Position numbers and translations under genes: made by a program. A stretch of 64,000 nt of DNA from NCBI RefSeq assembly GCF_030730925.1, contig NZ_JAVAMB010000003.1, positions 248,001 through 312,000 of the forward strand. Reading direction: 5' to 3'. Positions 18,208 to 27,335 of the stretch are shown one piece after another. The notes under the pieces were generated by a model, which worked only from the letters and a program-made list of their open reading frames with translations, was not told the DNA's origin and did no database searches. The first letter of the stretch is position 1; every line of letters begins with the position of its first letter. Source of the DNA: Flavobacterium sp. DG2-3 (GTDB lineage: Bacteria; Bacteroidota; Bacteroidia; Flavobacteriales; Flavobacteriaceae).

Positions 18208-19680
18208 ATGAAATTTAATTTTAAAAATACCATAAAAGCATTTTTCTTTATGGCAGCTGTTTTGGCACAAGTAAAATGCTCTTCTTCAAGTGATCCAGTA
18301 GAAAATCCGCCTGTCGATCCGCCAGTGGTAAATCCGCCAGTTGTTGTGACCAACGATGTAGATTTCTGGCTGACAAAAGGCAATCAAAGCGTTTTATTGG
18401 CAAAACAAGCAGGAGTATTAGGATTTGGCACCACAGCAAATGCGTATGCCAATATCGAAGTTAATGCAGCTCAAAAATATCAGACTATTGACGGTTTTGG
18501 ATATACTTTGACAGGAGGAAGTGTAGACGTTATAAATCAGTTAAACCCAGCAAAAAGAACCGCACTTTTACAGGAATTGTTTGGTTCTGGTGAAAATGCA
18601 ATCGGAGTAAGTTATATCAGAATCAGTATTGGAGCATCAGATTTAAATGCCGCACCTTTTACTTATAATGATCTTGCGGCAGGAGAAACAGATTTAAATC
18701 TTGATAAATTTAGTTTAGAAAAAGACAAAAATCTTATTGCTATGCTAAAAGAAATTCTAGCAATTAATCCGAAAATTTTAATCTTGGGAACACCTTGGTC
18801 TGCACCGATTTGGATGAAAGATGGTGCTAGTTTTAAAGGAGGCAAACTGAAAACAGAATATTATGATGTTTACGCTAAATATTTTGTAAAATACATTCAG
18901 CAGATGAAAGCTGAGGGAATTACAATAGACGCAGTAACTCCTCAAAACGAACCTTTGCATGACGGAAATAATCCAAGTATGTATATGTCTGCAGCAGATC
19001 AGGCAAACTTTATTAAAAAGAGTTTAGGGCCTGCATTTAAAGCAGCAAACCTAAACGTGAAAATTATCGCATACGATCACAATTGTGATAACCCAAATTA
19101 TCCAAAAGCAATTTTGGCAGACGCAGAAGCATTTCCATTTGTAGACGGATCGGCTTTTCATTTATATGCAGGAGACATTAGCGCTCTAACAAATGTTTAT
19201 AATTCGTATCCGACTAAAAATGTATATTTTACAGAACAATGGACTTCTTCTGATGGTAGTTTTGATGGCGATTTGAAATGGCATCTTCGAAATGTAATTA
19301 TCGGATCGATGAGAAACTACAGTAAAAATGCATTAGAATGGAACGTAGCCAACAACCAAAATTTTGGCCCAAATACAGATGGCGGCTGCACCATGTGTAA
19401 AGGTGCTATAACCATAACTTCAAGCGATAGTTTTCAGCGTAATGTAGCCTATTATATTATTGCCCACGCTTCAAAATTTGTTCCGATGGGATCAACTCGT
19501 ATTGAAAGTAATTCGGGCGGAAGCTTGCAAAATGTTGCTTTTATTACGCCTTCAGGCTCGAAAGTATTGATTGTTGAAAATGATGGTGCTGCAACAGAAA
19601 CTTTCAATATTAAATTTAACGGAAAATGGCTAACAACTTCGCTAGAAGCGGGATCAGTTGGAACTTATACTTGGAAATAA
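18208..19680 (+). CDS. GH30 glycosidase lipoprotein (FTEQ type, copy 1)
   Basis: This 490-residue protein has lipoprotein signal MKFNFKNTIKAFFFMAAVLAQVKC (Cys 24), then a Ser/Pro-rich linker (NPPVDPPVVNPPVVV) that would hold the catalytic domain off the membrane. Acid/base Glu248 (TPQNEP) and nucleophile Glu343 (YFTEQW) are present. It is clearly a different GH30 type from the two upstream genes (FTEGC) and pairs with the gene at 21863. A surface endo-acting role is likely for a lipoprotein glycosidase, but this is inference. Confidence 0.9.
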   Translation: MKFNFKNTIKAFFFMAAVLAQVKCSSSSDPVENPPVDPPVVNPPVVVTNDVDFWLTKGNQSVLLAKQAGVLGFGTTANAYANIEVNAAQKYQTIDGFGYTLTGGSVDVINQLNPAKRTALLQELFGSGENAIGVSYIRISIGASDLNAAPFTYNDLAAGETDLNLDKFSLEKDKNLIAMLKEILAINPKILILGTPWSAPIWMKDGASFKGGKLKTEYYDVYAKYFVKYIQQMKAEGITIDAVTPQNEPLHDGNNPSMYMSAADQANFIKKSLGPAFKAANLNVKIIAYDHNCDNPNYPKAILADAEAFPFVDGSAFHLYAGDISALTNVYNSYPTKNVYFTEQWTSSDGSFDGDLKWHLRNVIIGSMRNYSKNALEWNVANNQNFGPNTDGGCTMCKGAITITSSDSFQRNVAYYIIAHASKFVPMGSTRIESNSGGSLQNVAFITPSGSKVLIVENDGAATETFNIKFNGKWLTTSLEAGSVGTYTWK

Positions 19681-19805
19681 AATAGATTCTAAAAATAGTA
19701 GTTTTCTTCAATTTTAGACTTTGTTATTAACAAAACAAAAAAGTAGAAGAAATAATATTTATATTGAAAGTCAATTTATTAACTAAACCATTAAATAATA
19801 AAAAG

Positions 19806-20879
19806 ATGAAAATAATCAATCTCATAAATAGAGCGGGAGTATTTACTTTAATCCTGCTGTTTGTGTTTCAATCGTGCAGCAGCAATAATGATTCGACTGA
19901 AGATCCTGTGGTGGTAGCACCCGATAAAATTTCTCTGCAAGTTGATGTAGTGGGTAAAACGGCCGAAATGCCAAATGGTGACGGAAGCGGAAAAATTAGT
20001 TTAAAAATAGAAGCTGCCAATGCAAAGTCTTATAAAATTGTGGTCAACAATGAAACAAAAGAAATTACAGCCAACACTTTTGCTTATGAATTTACTGAGC
20101 CAGGAACAAAATCTTATACGATTGATGTAACAGCATTTAACGGCATAAAGTACACACATACTACAGCAACAGTAAACATTTTTGTGGCTAGAAAATTAAT
20201 CTGGTCAGATGAGTTTAATACAGACGGAGCTCCAGACTCTTCAAAATGGGGGTATGATTTAGGAACTGGCAATGGCTTTGGAAATAACGAATTGCAATAC
20301 TATACTAACAGGACAGAAAACGTTAGAATTGATAACGGAACTTTAAAAATCACAGCAATTAGAGAAGATTATCAAGGAAGTAAATACACTTCAACAAGAA
20401 TGCTGACAAAAGGTAAATTTTCGTTCAAATACGGAAGAGCCGAAGTTCGTGCAAAACTGCCTGTTGGTGGTGGAACTTGGCCTGCTTTCTGGCTTTTGGG
20501 TGATAATATTGATACAGTGCCTTGGCCAGCTTGTGGCGAAATTGATATTTTAGAATCGGTTGGGAATAATCCAGATGTAATTCATTCTTCTCTTCATTCT
20601 CCGGGACGTTCTGGAAATACGCCTGATACTAAAACCATAAAAATTGCAAACACAGCAACAGAATTTCATATTTATGCGGCAGAATGGAGCGCAGAAAGCA
20701 TCAAATTCTATGTAGACGATACTTTATTCTATACGTTCAAAAATTCAAGTTCAACTCCTTTTAACGAAAAATTCTTTGTTATTCTGAATTTTGCGATGGG
20801 AGGAAATTTTGGAGGCGCAGTAGATCCAAACTTTAAAAGTGCAACTTATGAAGTTGACTACGTAAGAGTTTATAATTAA
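19806..20879 (+). CDS. GH16 endo-beta-glucanase lipoprotein (laminarinase-like)
   Basis: The ATG at 19806 gives 357 residues with lipoprotein signal ending LLFVFQSC (Cys 24). An upstream TTG at 19764 is in frame but adds no sensible signal. Residues about 40-128 are a PKD-like beta domain. The GH16 domain runs from LIWSDEFNTDGAPDSSKWGY to the end (YEVDYVRVYN), with catalytic motif EIDILE (Glu245, Asp247, Glu250) inside WPACGEIDILES. The family cleaves beta-1,3 or mixed-linkage glucan. As a lipoprotein among SusCD genes it probably makes the first cuts at the cell surface. Confidence 0.92.
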   Translation: MKIINLINRAGVFTLILLFVFQSCSSNNDSTEDPVVVAPDKISLQVDVVGKTAEMPNGDGSGKISLKIEAANAKSYKIVVNNETKEITANTFAYEFTEPGTKSYTIDVTAFNGIKYTHTTATVNIFVARKLIWSDEFNTDGAPDSSKWGYDLGTGNGFGNNELQYYTNRTENVRIDNGTLKITAIREDYQGSKYTSTRMLTKGKFSFKYGRAEVRAKLPVGGGTWPAFWLLGDNIDTVPWPACGEIDILESVGNNPDVIHSSLHSPGRSGNTPDTKTIKIANTATEFHIYAAEWSAESIKFYVDDTLFYTFKNSSSTPFNEKFFVILNFAMGGNFGGAVDPNFKSATYEVDYVRVYN

Positions 20880-21021
20880 AACCTGTTTTATCAGCGTTCT
20901 GATTTTTATACACTTTCTTGATATTATTATACAAATAAGACATAATTAACATATTTTTTAAGTTAATATTTTTCTCTAAAGCCTCGGAAAACCTAGCTTT
21001 ACGGGATTAAAATTTTTTAAC

Positions 21022-21861
21022 ATGAAAAAGATAAACAAACTTGTTTTTGCAGTAATGCTGTTTTTAACCGTGAACTCATTTTATGGTCAGAATTTAAAAA
21101 TTATGACTTACAATGTTCGTCTCGATGTTGCATCAGATGGAGAAAATGCCTGGCCAAACCGAAAAGACTATTTTAATGCTCAAATCGGTTTTTACAGTCC
21201 AGACATATTTGGAGTTCAGGAAGCGACACCAAACCAGGTAATAGATATTGCAAATGCGCAGACCAATTATAACAAGTTTGGAGTAGGAAGAGAAGAAGGA
21301 GGCTTGGGAGAAGCTTGTACGATTTACTATAAAAAAGATCGTTTCAAGGTAGAACAATCCAATACTTTCTGGCTGTCAGAAACTCCAAATGTAGTTTCAA
21401 GAGGTTGGGATGCGGCATGCAATAGAGTTTGTACTTATGGACTTTTTAAAGATTTAAAAACTAAAAAAACATTCTGGGTTTTCAATTTGCATTTGGATCA
21501 CATGGGTGAAGAAGCAAGAGTGAAAGGCGTACAGCTTGTTCTTTCTAAAATGAAAGAACTGAACACAAAAAATTATCCTGCTTTTTTAATGGGAGATTTT
21601 AATTCTGAACCAAGTACACCGCAAATTGGCGAAATCAAAAAAGTGATGAATGACACTAGAGACGTTTCAAAAGCAAAACCTTTCGGACCTTCAGGAACTT
21701 TCAACGATTTCAAACATAATGAACCCGTAACCTTATTATTAGACTACATTTTTATTTCAAAAAATAGTGGTTTAACCGTTACAAAACACGCAGTGCTAAG
21801 TGATTCTAAAGATTTAAAATATCCGTCAGATCATTTGCCTGTCTTAATAGAAATAGATTAA
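21022..21861 (+). CDS. Secreted endonuclease/exonuclease/phosphatase-family enzyme
   Basis: This 279-residue protein has a Sec signal (MKKINKLVFAVMLFLTVNSFYG). The metal-phosphoesterase fold is shown by MTYNVR (Asn31), FGVQE (Glu67), HLDHMG (His157, Asp159), MGDFNSEP (Asp192, Asn194) and YPSDHLPV (Asp270, His271). The family includes DNases, sphingomyelinases and sugar or inositol phosphatases, so the substrate is open. It sits inside the glucan cluster and its stop is 1 bp before the next GH30, so it is co-translated with the locus. A phosphodiester on the glucan or a host lipid are possible targets (speculation). Confidence 0.88.
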   Translation: MKKINKLVFAVMLFLTVNSFYGQNLKIMTYNVRLDVASDGENAWPNRKDYFNAQIGFYSPDIFGVQEATPNQVIDIANAQTNYNKFGVGREEGGLGEACTIYYKKDRFKVEQSNTFWLSETPNVVSRGWDAACNRVCTYGLFKDLKTKKTFWVFNLHLDHMGEEARVKGVQLVLSKMKELNTKNYPAFLMGDFNSEPSTPQIGEIKKVMNDTRDVSKAKPFGPSGTFNDFKHNEPVTLLLDYIFISKNSGLTVTKHAVLSDSKDLKYPSDHLPVLIEID

Positions 21862-21862
21862 A

Positions 21863-23287
21863 ATGAAAAACATCAACAAAAAACTTCAAATTCTAGTTTT
21901 ACTGCCATTAATTGCAATGCAGTTCAACTGTGGATCTTCAACAAATGCTGTAAAAAATACTGGAAAAGTTTCTTCTTGGATTACGACCACAGATGAAACG
22001 TCAAAACTTAAAAAACAAACCGATTTGACTTTCGCTTCAGAAACAAATTCAAATCCAACAATTGAAGTAAATCCAGAAGAGAAATTTCAAACCATAGAAG
22101 GTTTTGGATTTTCGTTAACAGGAGGAAGTGCTCAGGCTATCAAAAAATTGGATAAGCCAAAAAGAGAAGCTTTACTTCAGGAATTATTCTCAAGAAAAGA
22201 CGACGCAATTGGTTTAAGTTATTTAAGATTAAGTATTGGAGCATCAGATTTGAATGAAAAAGTTTTTTCGTATGATGATATGCCAGAAGGGCAAACCGAT
22301 TTAGAACTAAAACATTTTAATTTAGGACCAGATTTAGAAGATGTGATTCCGGTTTTAAAAGAAATTTTAGCTATAAATCCTAAAATAAAAATAATGGGTT
22401 CTCCGTGGTCGCCTCCAGTTTGGATGAAGGACAACGGAAGTTCAAAAGGTGGAAGTTTACAGCCAAAATATTATGAAGTATACGCGCAATATTTTGTGAA
22501 ATACATTCAAGCAATGAAATCGCACGGAATTGTTATTGACGCGATCACACCTCAAAATGAACCTTTGCATCCAGGAAACAATCCGAGTTTGTTGATGTTG
22601 GCAGAGCAGCAGGCAGATTTTATTGGAAATCATTTAGGCCCCGCTTTCGCGAAAGCAGGAATCAAAACAAAAATTATTGTTTACGATCACAACTGCAACA
22701 AACCAGAATATCCTTTAACGATTTTAAAAGATCCAAAAGCAAATCCGTTTGTAACAGGATCAGCTTTTCACTTGTACGAAGGAGATATTAGCGCTTTAAC
22801 AACGGTTCATAATGCATTTCCGAATAAAGATTTGTATTTTACCGAACAATATACAGGATCTGGAAGCAATTTTGAAAACGATCTAAAATGGAGCGTAAAA
22901 AATGTAGTAATCGGTTCGATGAGAAACTGGAGTAAAAACGCGCTTTCTTGGGGATTAGCAAATGATGAATTCTACAAACCTTTTACACCAGGAGGATGTT
23001 CAACTTGTAAAGGAGCTTTGATGATTGATCAAAATCAAAATATCAAAAGAGAAGTAGGATATTATATTATAGGACACGCTTCTAAATTTGTTCCAGAGGG
23101 TTCAGTAAGGATAGGAAGTAATATTGCAGGAAACTTATATAATGTGGCTTTCAAAACTCCATCAGGACAAACTGTTTTAATTGTAGAAAATGACGGAGCT
23201 TCGGCAGAAACATTTAATATTAAATACAACCAAAAACAAACCTCAACCACTCTAAACGCTGGCGCAGTAGCGACTTACGTTTGGTAA
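21863..23287 (+). CDS. GH30 glycosidase lipoprotein (FTEQ type, copy 2)
   Basis: This 474-residue protein has lipoprotein signal MKNINKKLQILVLLPLIAMQFNC (Cys 23). Acid/base Glu233 (TPQNEP) and nucleophile Glu328 (YFTEQY) are present. It is a close paralogue of the gene at 18208 (shared SIGASDLN, GDISALT, GGC-TC-KGA blocks) but lacks the Pro-rich linker. The start is 1 bp after the phosphoesterase stop and the next gene is 11 bp downstream, so the three are one transcription unit. Confidence 0.9.
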   Translation: MKNINKKLQILVLLPLIAMQFNCGSSTNAVKNTGKVSSWITTTDETSKLKKQTDLTFASETNSNPTIEVNPEEKFQTIEGFGFSLTGGSAQAIKKLDKPKREALLQELFSRKDDAIGLSYLRLSIGASDLNEKVFSYDDMPEGQTDLELKHFNLGPDLEDVIPVLKEILAINPKIKIMGSPWSPPVWMKDNGSSKGGSLQPKYYEVYAQYFVKYIQAMKSHGIVIDAITPQNEPLHPGNNPSLLMLAEQQADFIGNHLGPAFAKAGIKTKIIVYDHNCNKPEYPLTILKDPKANPFVTGSAFHLYEGDISALTTVHNAFPNKDLYFTEQYTGSGSNFENDLKWSVKNVVIGSMRNWSKNALSWGLANDEFYKPFTPGGCSTCKGALMIDQNQNIKREVGYYIIGHASKFVPEGSVRIGSNIAGNLYNVAFKTPSGQTVLIVENDGASAETFNIKYNQKQTSTTLNAGAVATYVW

Positions 23288-23298
23288 AAACTTAAACT

Positions 23299-25527
23299 AT
23301 GAAAAAAGTAACAACAATTACGCTGTTTATGCTTTCGCTTATGGCGTCGGCACAGCAGCAGTCAATAGATCAAAAAGTCAATGATCTGTTGAAAAAAATG
23401 ACAATTGAAGAAAAAGTAGGCCAGCTGAATCAGTACACTGGCGATAATCAGGCAACTGGGCCAATTACAATCAACCCGAACAAACAAGCCGAAATTAAAC
23501 AAGGCTTAATCGGTTCGATGCTGAATGTTATCGGAACAAAATATACCAGACAATATCAGGAATTGGCAATGCAGTCAAGACTTAAAATTCCATTGTTGTT
23601 CGGACAAGATGTTATCCATGGCTATAAAACCACTTTTCCGCTTCCGTTAGCAGAAGCAGCAAGTTGGGATTTAGAAGCTATAGAATTAGGAGCAAGAGTT
23701 GCGGCAATTGAAGCAGCAGCAAGCGGAATCCACTGGACATTTGCTCCAATGGTTGATATTGGACGTGATCCGCGTTGGGGACGTGTAATGGAAGGTGCAG
23801 GAGAAGACACTTATTTAGGTTCTAAAATCGCTTATGCAAGAGTAAAAGGTTTTCAAGGAAATAAACTAGGGGAATTAAACTCTGTAATGGCCTGCGTAAA
23901 ACACTTCGCAGCTTATGGTGCTGGAGTTGGAGGAAGAGATTACAACTCGGTTGATATGAGCGAAAGAATGCTTTTAGAAACGTATTTGCCTCCATTTAAA
24001 GCCGCTTTAGACGCTGGAGCAGCAACTTTCATGAATTCATTTAATGATATTAACGGAATTCCGGCAACTGGAAATGCGCATTTGCAGAGAGATATCTTAA
24101 AAGGAAAATGGAACTTTCAAGGTTTCGTAGTTTCAGATTGGGGATCAATCGGAGAAATGGTGGCACACGGCTATTCTAAAGATCTTAAAGAAGCGGCTTA
24201 TGCTGCGATTACAGCAGGAAGCGATATGGATATGGAAAGTAATGCATACCGTAAGAATTTAGCAGAGTTAGTAAAAGAAGGAAGAGTTTCTATTGATTTG
24301 GTTGACGACGCGGTACGACGTATTCTTCGCAAGAAATTCGAAATGGGATTATTTGATGATCCTTACAGATATTCTGATGCAAAACGCGAAGAGAAAGCGT
24401 TAAACAATCCAGAGCACAGAAAGGCTGCACGCGAAATGGCAGAGAAAAGTATCGTTTTATTAAAAAATGAAAACCAAACTTTACCAATTTCGAAAAATAC
24501 AAAAACAATCGCCTTTATTGGGCCGATGGTAAAAGAGTACAAAGAAAATATGGGATTCTGGGCGGTTGAACTTCCAGAAGTTGACTATAATAAATGGATC
24601 GTTTCGCAATGGGATGGTTTGCAAAATAAAGTAGGCAAAAACACCAAATTATTGTATGCAAAAGGATGTGAAATAGAAGGAAACAATAAAGACGGCTTTG
24701 CAGAAGCGGTAGCAACAGCAAAACAAGCAGATGTTGTCATTTTGAGTATTGGTGAAAGACGCGATATGAGCGGTGAGGCAAAAAGTCGTAGCGATTTGCA
24801 TTTACCAGGTGTTCAGGAAGATTTAGTAAAAGCGGTTATGGCAACAGGAAAACCAGTTGTAGTTTTAATAAACGCTGGAAGACCTTTAGTTTTTAACTGG
24901 ACTGCAGATAATGTTCCAGCAATTGTTTACACTTGGTGGTTAGGAACAGAAGCAGGAAATGCAATTGCAAATGTATTGTTTGGAGATTACAATCCGTCTG
25001 GAAAATTGCCAATGACGTTCCCGAGAGAAGTAGGACAGGTGCCAATTTATTACAACCACTTTAGTACAGGAAGACCTGCTAAAGATGAGAATTCAACCAA
25101 CTATGTTTCGGCATATATTGACTTGAAAAACTCTCCAAAATTCCCTTTCGGATACGGTTTAAGTTATACAACATTTGATTATTCTGGCTTGAAATTATCT
25201 TCAACTAAAATCAAAAGCAATGAAACAATCAAAGTTTCTTTCCAATTGAAAAACACTGGAAAAGTGGCGGGAGAAGAAGTGGTTCAATTATACTTAAAAG
25301 ACAAATTTGGATCTGTAGTTCGTCCAGTTTTAGAATTAAAAGATTTTCAAAAAGTGAAATTAAATGCAGGTGAATCTAAAACAATCGAATTTACAATTGA
25401 TAAAGAAAAACTTTCGTTCTACAATAATAAATTAGAATGGGGTGCTGAACCAGGAGATTTCGAAGTAATGATCGGAGCTTCATCAGCAGATATAAAACTA
25501 AAAGCTGATTTTGAATTAGCAAATTAA
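23299..25527 (+). CDS. bglX: GH3 beta-glucosidase (BglX-like)
   Basis: This 742-residue protein has a Sec signal (MKKVTTITLFMLSLMASAQ) and is likely periplasmic. The GH3 N-terminal barrel carries KHFAAYGA (Lys201, His202) and the nucleophile Asp280 in GFVVSDWGS. The second domain (SIVLLKNENQTLPI) and a fibronectin-III-like tail (VRPVLELKDFQKVKLNAGES) follow. The length and three-domain order match periplasmic BglX-type enzymes that split gluco-oligosaccharides to glucose. It closes the locus and is followed by a strong terminator. Confidence 0.93.
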   Translation: MKKVTTITLFMLSLMASAQQQSIDQKVNDLLKKMTIEEKVGQLNQYTGDNQATGPITINPNKQAEIKQGLIGSMLNVIGTKYTRQYQELAMQSRLKIPLLFGQDVIHGYKTTFPLPLAEAASWDLEAIELGARVAAIEAAASGIHWTFAPMVDIGRDPRWGRVMEGAGEDTYLGSKIAYARVKGFQGNKLGELNSVMACVKHFAAYGAGVGGRDYNSVDMSERMLLETYLPPFKAALDAGAATFMNSFNDINGIPATGNAHLQRDILKGKWNFQGFVVSDWGSIGEMVAHGYSKDLKEAAYAAITAGSDMDMESNAYRKNLAELVKEGRVSIDLVDDAVRRILRKKFEMGLFDDPYRYSDAKREEKALNNPEHRKAAREMAEKSIVLLKNENQTLPISKNTKTIAFIGPMVKEYKENMGFWAVELPEVDYNKWIVSQWDGLQNKVGKNTKLLYAKGCEIEGNNKDGFAEAVATAKQADVVILSIGERRDMSGEAKSRSDLHLPGVQEDLVKAVMATGKPVVVLINAGRPLVFNWTADNVPAIVYTWWLGTEAGNAIANVLFGDYNPSGKLPMTFPREVGQVPIYYNHFSTGRPAKDENSTNYVSAYIDLKNSPKFPFGYGLSYTTFDYSGLKLSSTKIKSNETIKVSFQLKNTGKVAGEEVVQLYLKDKFGSVVRPVLELKDFQKVKLNAGESKTIEFTIDKEKLSFYNNKLEWGAEPGDFEVMIGASSADIKLKADFELAN

Positions 25528-25528
25528 A

Positions 25529-25559
25529 AAAATGGGGTCTTAAAGACCCCATTTTTTTT
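25529..25559 (+). terminator. Terminator at the end of the glucan locus
   Basis: The stem aatggggtct / agaccccatt with a short loop is followed by eight T. It marks the end of the long plus-strand cluster. Confidence 0.85.
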
Positions 25560-25621
25560 GGAATAAATAAACTCACCGAAGTGAGGCAATCAATATAAAT
25601 TATTATAAATGTGTAAAGGAC

Positions 25622-25879
25622 TTACTTTAAAACGGTATTAATAAAATCCATTGCACCAATTCCTTTATAAGATGCATACAAAGCTTTCTCATAAGCTTCT
25701 CTCTTCGCTTTCTTATCTTTTACATCAGTTTCAACAATCATTTCGTTGAAAATTCGTTCCTGTTCTTCACTATATTTTAGAGATGCTTCCAAAAGATAGG
25801 TTTTCGAAACAAAACCAAAAGACGACCATATCGAAGTCCTGATTTTTTTATTGATGTTTTTTAAAGGATTGGCATTCAT
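25622..25879 (-). CDS. Small hypothetical protein
   Basis: An 85-residue, charged and mostly helical protein (YSEEQERIFNEMI, KAKREAYEKALYASYKG) with no signal peptide or metal motif. I do not recognise the family. Its ATG has AT-rich DNA upstream and it converges on the glucan-locus terminator. The codon content looks genuine, but function is unknown. Confidence 0.6.
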   Translation of the reverse strand: MNANPLKNINKKIRTSIWSSFGFVSKTYLLEASLKYSEEQERIFNEMIVETDVKDKKAKREAYEKALYASYKGIGAMDFINTVLK

Positions 25880-26151
25880 AGCTTCTGTATTTAAATTTCT
25901 ACACTCACTTTGAGAAAAATGGAAACAGCTTGTATTATTTTTCTTTATTTTCTAACAATTAAAATCATTAATGTGTTATTATGACGCAATGTACTTATTT
26001 TTTTTAAATTTGATTTTAAATTTTCGTTAAAATTGTGATTTCAACACTTCTATTTTTAATGAAAATCATCCCTTTGTTTTACGAAAAGATTTTAGTTCTA
26101 TAAAAATGAAGTAAATTGCAGGGTTATTAAAAGAAAGTTTATACAAAACAG
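25880..26151. other. AT-rich divergent intergenic region
   Basis: These 272 bases separate the small hypothetical gene from the Nudix-like regulator. They should hold both promoters, but I see no clear TAnnTTTG box or operator. Confidence 0.4.
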
Positions 26152-26907
26152 ATGTTAAAAGACATTTTAGATAATAACGAAAACTACCAGCCAGGACTGT
26201 CAATAGATTGTGTCATTTTTGGTTTTCATGATAATCAGTTAAAAGTTTTATTGATTAAAGTGGAACGCGCCAATAAATGGTCCCTGCCTGGCGGATTTAT
26301 TCCTGTAGATCAGGATATTGATACCGCCGCGATTACAATATTAAATGGCAGAACAGGTGTTGATGGCGTATTTTTAAGACAATTTGCAACCTTTGGAAAA
26401 GTAAATCGTAACCATCAGCATTTTGATAAAAAAACACTCGAATACCTGCAGATTGAAGAAGAAAAGGGAAAATGGCTCACGCGACGTTTTGTAACAATTG
26501 GCTATTATGCTTTGGTCGATTTTTCTCAAATTCTTCCAAATCCGGAAGGCAGATTTGAAGTTGTAGAATGGATTGATCATAAAGAAGTTCCTGAGCTTAT
26601 CTTAGATCATAGAGAAATTTTGGATAAAGCGTTGGACACTTTAAGAACAGAATTGAATTTAATGCCTATTGGTTACAATTTATTGCCCGAGAAATTTACG
26701 ATTCCGGAACTGCAAAAGTTATATGAAACCATTTTGGATAAAACACTGGACAGGCGAAACTTTCTTAGAAAAATTACCAATATCGGAATCCTTAACAAAC
26801 TCGACGAAAAGAAAAGCAACGTCGCACACAAAGCTCCAAACTTATATTCTTTTGATAAAGAAAAATACGATGAGGTTCTTAAAAACGGACTGAATCAAGG
26901 CTGGTAA
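26152..26907 (+). CDS. NrtR-like transcription regulator with degenerate Nudix domain
   Basis: This 251-residue protein starts with a Nudix fold (YQPGLSIDCVIFGFHDNQLK). In the Nudix box, GGFIPVDQDIDTAAITILNG stands where G-x5-E-x7-RE-U-x-EE is expected, so every metal-binding Glu is gone and hydrolysis is not expected. The C-terminal part (about 150-251; IGYNLLPEKFTIPELQKLYE, RRNFLRKITNIGILN) is the winged helix of the NrtR family. Such proteins act as ligand-sensing repressors or activators, including sugar regulators in Bacteroidota. Target unknown; the nearby glucan locus is one option. Confidence 0.85.
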   Translation: MLKDILDNNENYQPGLSIDCVIFGFHDNQLKVLLIKVERANKWSLPGGFIPVDQDIDTAAITILNGRTGVDGVFLRQFATFGKVNRNHQHFDKKTLEYLQIEEEKGKWLTRRFVTIGYYALVDFSQILPNPEGRFEVVEWIDHKEVPELILDHREILDKALDTLRTELNLMPIGYNLLPEKFTIPELQKLYETILDKTLDRRNFLRKITNIGILNKLDEKKSNVAHKAPNLYSFDKEKYDEVLKNGLNQGW

Positions 26908-26928
26908 AGTAAACTTTTAATCTTAAAA

Positions 26929-27258
26929 ATGATGATTATGGTTTCAATTGAAGAATTTAGAAAATTAGCGCTATCATTTCCAGATGCAACCGAAGAGCCT
27001 CATTTTGAGAAGACTTCTTTTCGAATCAAAAAGAAAATTTTTGCGACTTTTGACAAAAAAAACAATCACGCTGTTTTAAAATTAAACGAAATTGATCAGT
27101 CAGTTTTTTGTGCATCAAGCGAAAAGATTTTTTACGAAGTTCCAAACAAATGGGGAAAACAAGGTTGGACAATTGTTGAACTTACCAGAGTAAGACCCGA
27201 AATGTTTGAAGACGCTTTGATACGTTCTTATGAAAATGTCGCCACAAAAAAGAAATGA
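26929..27258 (+). CDS. MmcQ/YjbR family DNA-binding-fold protein
   Basis: A 109-residue protein with the family pattern: SIEEFRKLALSFPDATEEPH, KKIFATFDKKNNHAVLKL and KQGWTIVELTRVRPEMFEDA. The CyaY-like fold is associated with double-stranded DNA binding, but the role is unclear. Of several clustered ATG codons I keep the first (26929); 26938 (ATGGTTTC) is equally possible. It starts 21 bp after the Nudix-like regulator and is probably co-transcribed. Confidence 0.85.
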   Translation: MMIMVSIEEFRKLALSFPDATEEPHFEKTSFRIKKKIFATFDKKNNHAVLKLNEIDQSVFCASSEKIFYEVPNKWGKQGWTIVELTRVRPEMFEDALIRSYENVATKKK

Positions 27259-27263
27259 TTATA

Positions 27264-27297
27264 GAATTAAGAATTAAGAATTAAGAATTAAGAATTA
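27264..27297 (+). repeat. Tandem heptamer repeat
   Basis: gaattaa is repeated four times in full and once in part, just after the MmcQ-like gene. The gene downstream is convergent, so a phase-variation role is unlikely. It may be polymorphic by slippage. Confidence 0.8.
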
Positions 27298-27335
27298 CAC
27301 TTAATTTTCTTAATCTCTTAATGGTGAAAATATTT

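Noticed and set aside
26152..26907. Active Nudix hydrolase
   Set aside because: All catalytic Glu of the Nudix box are substituted and a winged helix follows.
27264..27297. Possible phase-variable tract
   Set aside because: The heptamers lie between convergent gene ends and can alter neither a frame nor a promoter spacing.
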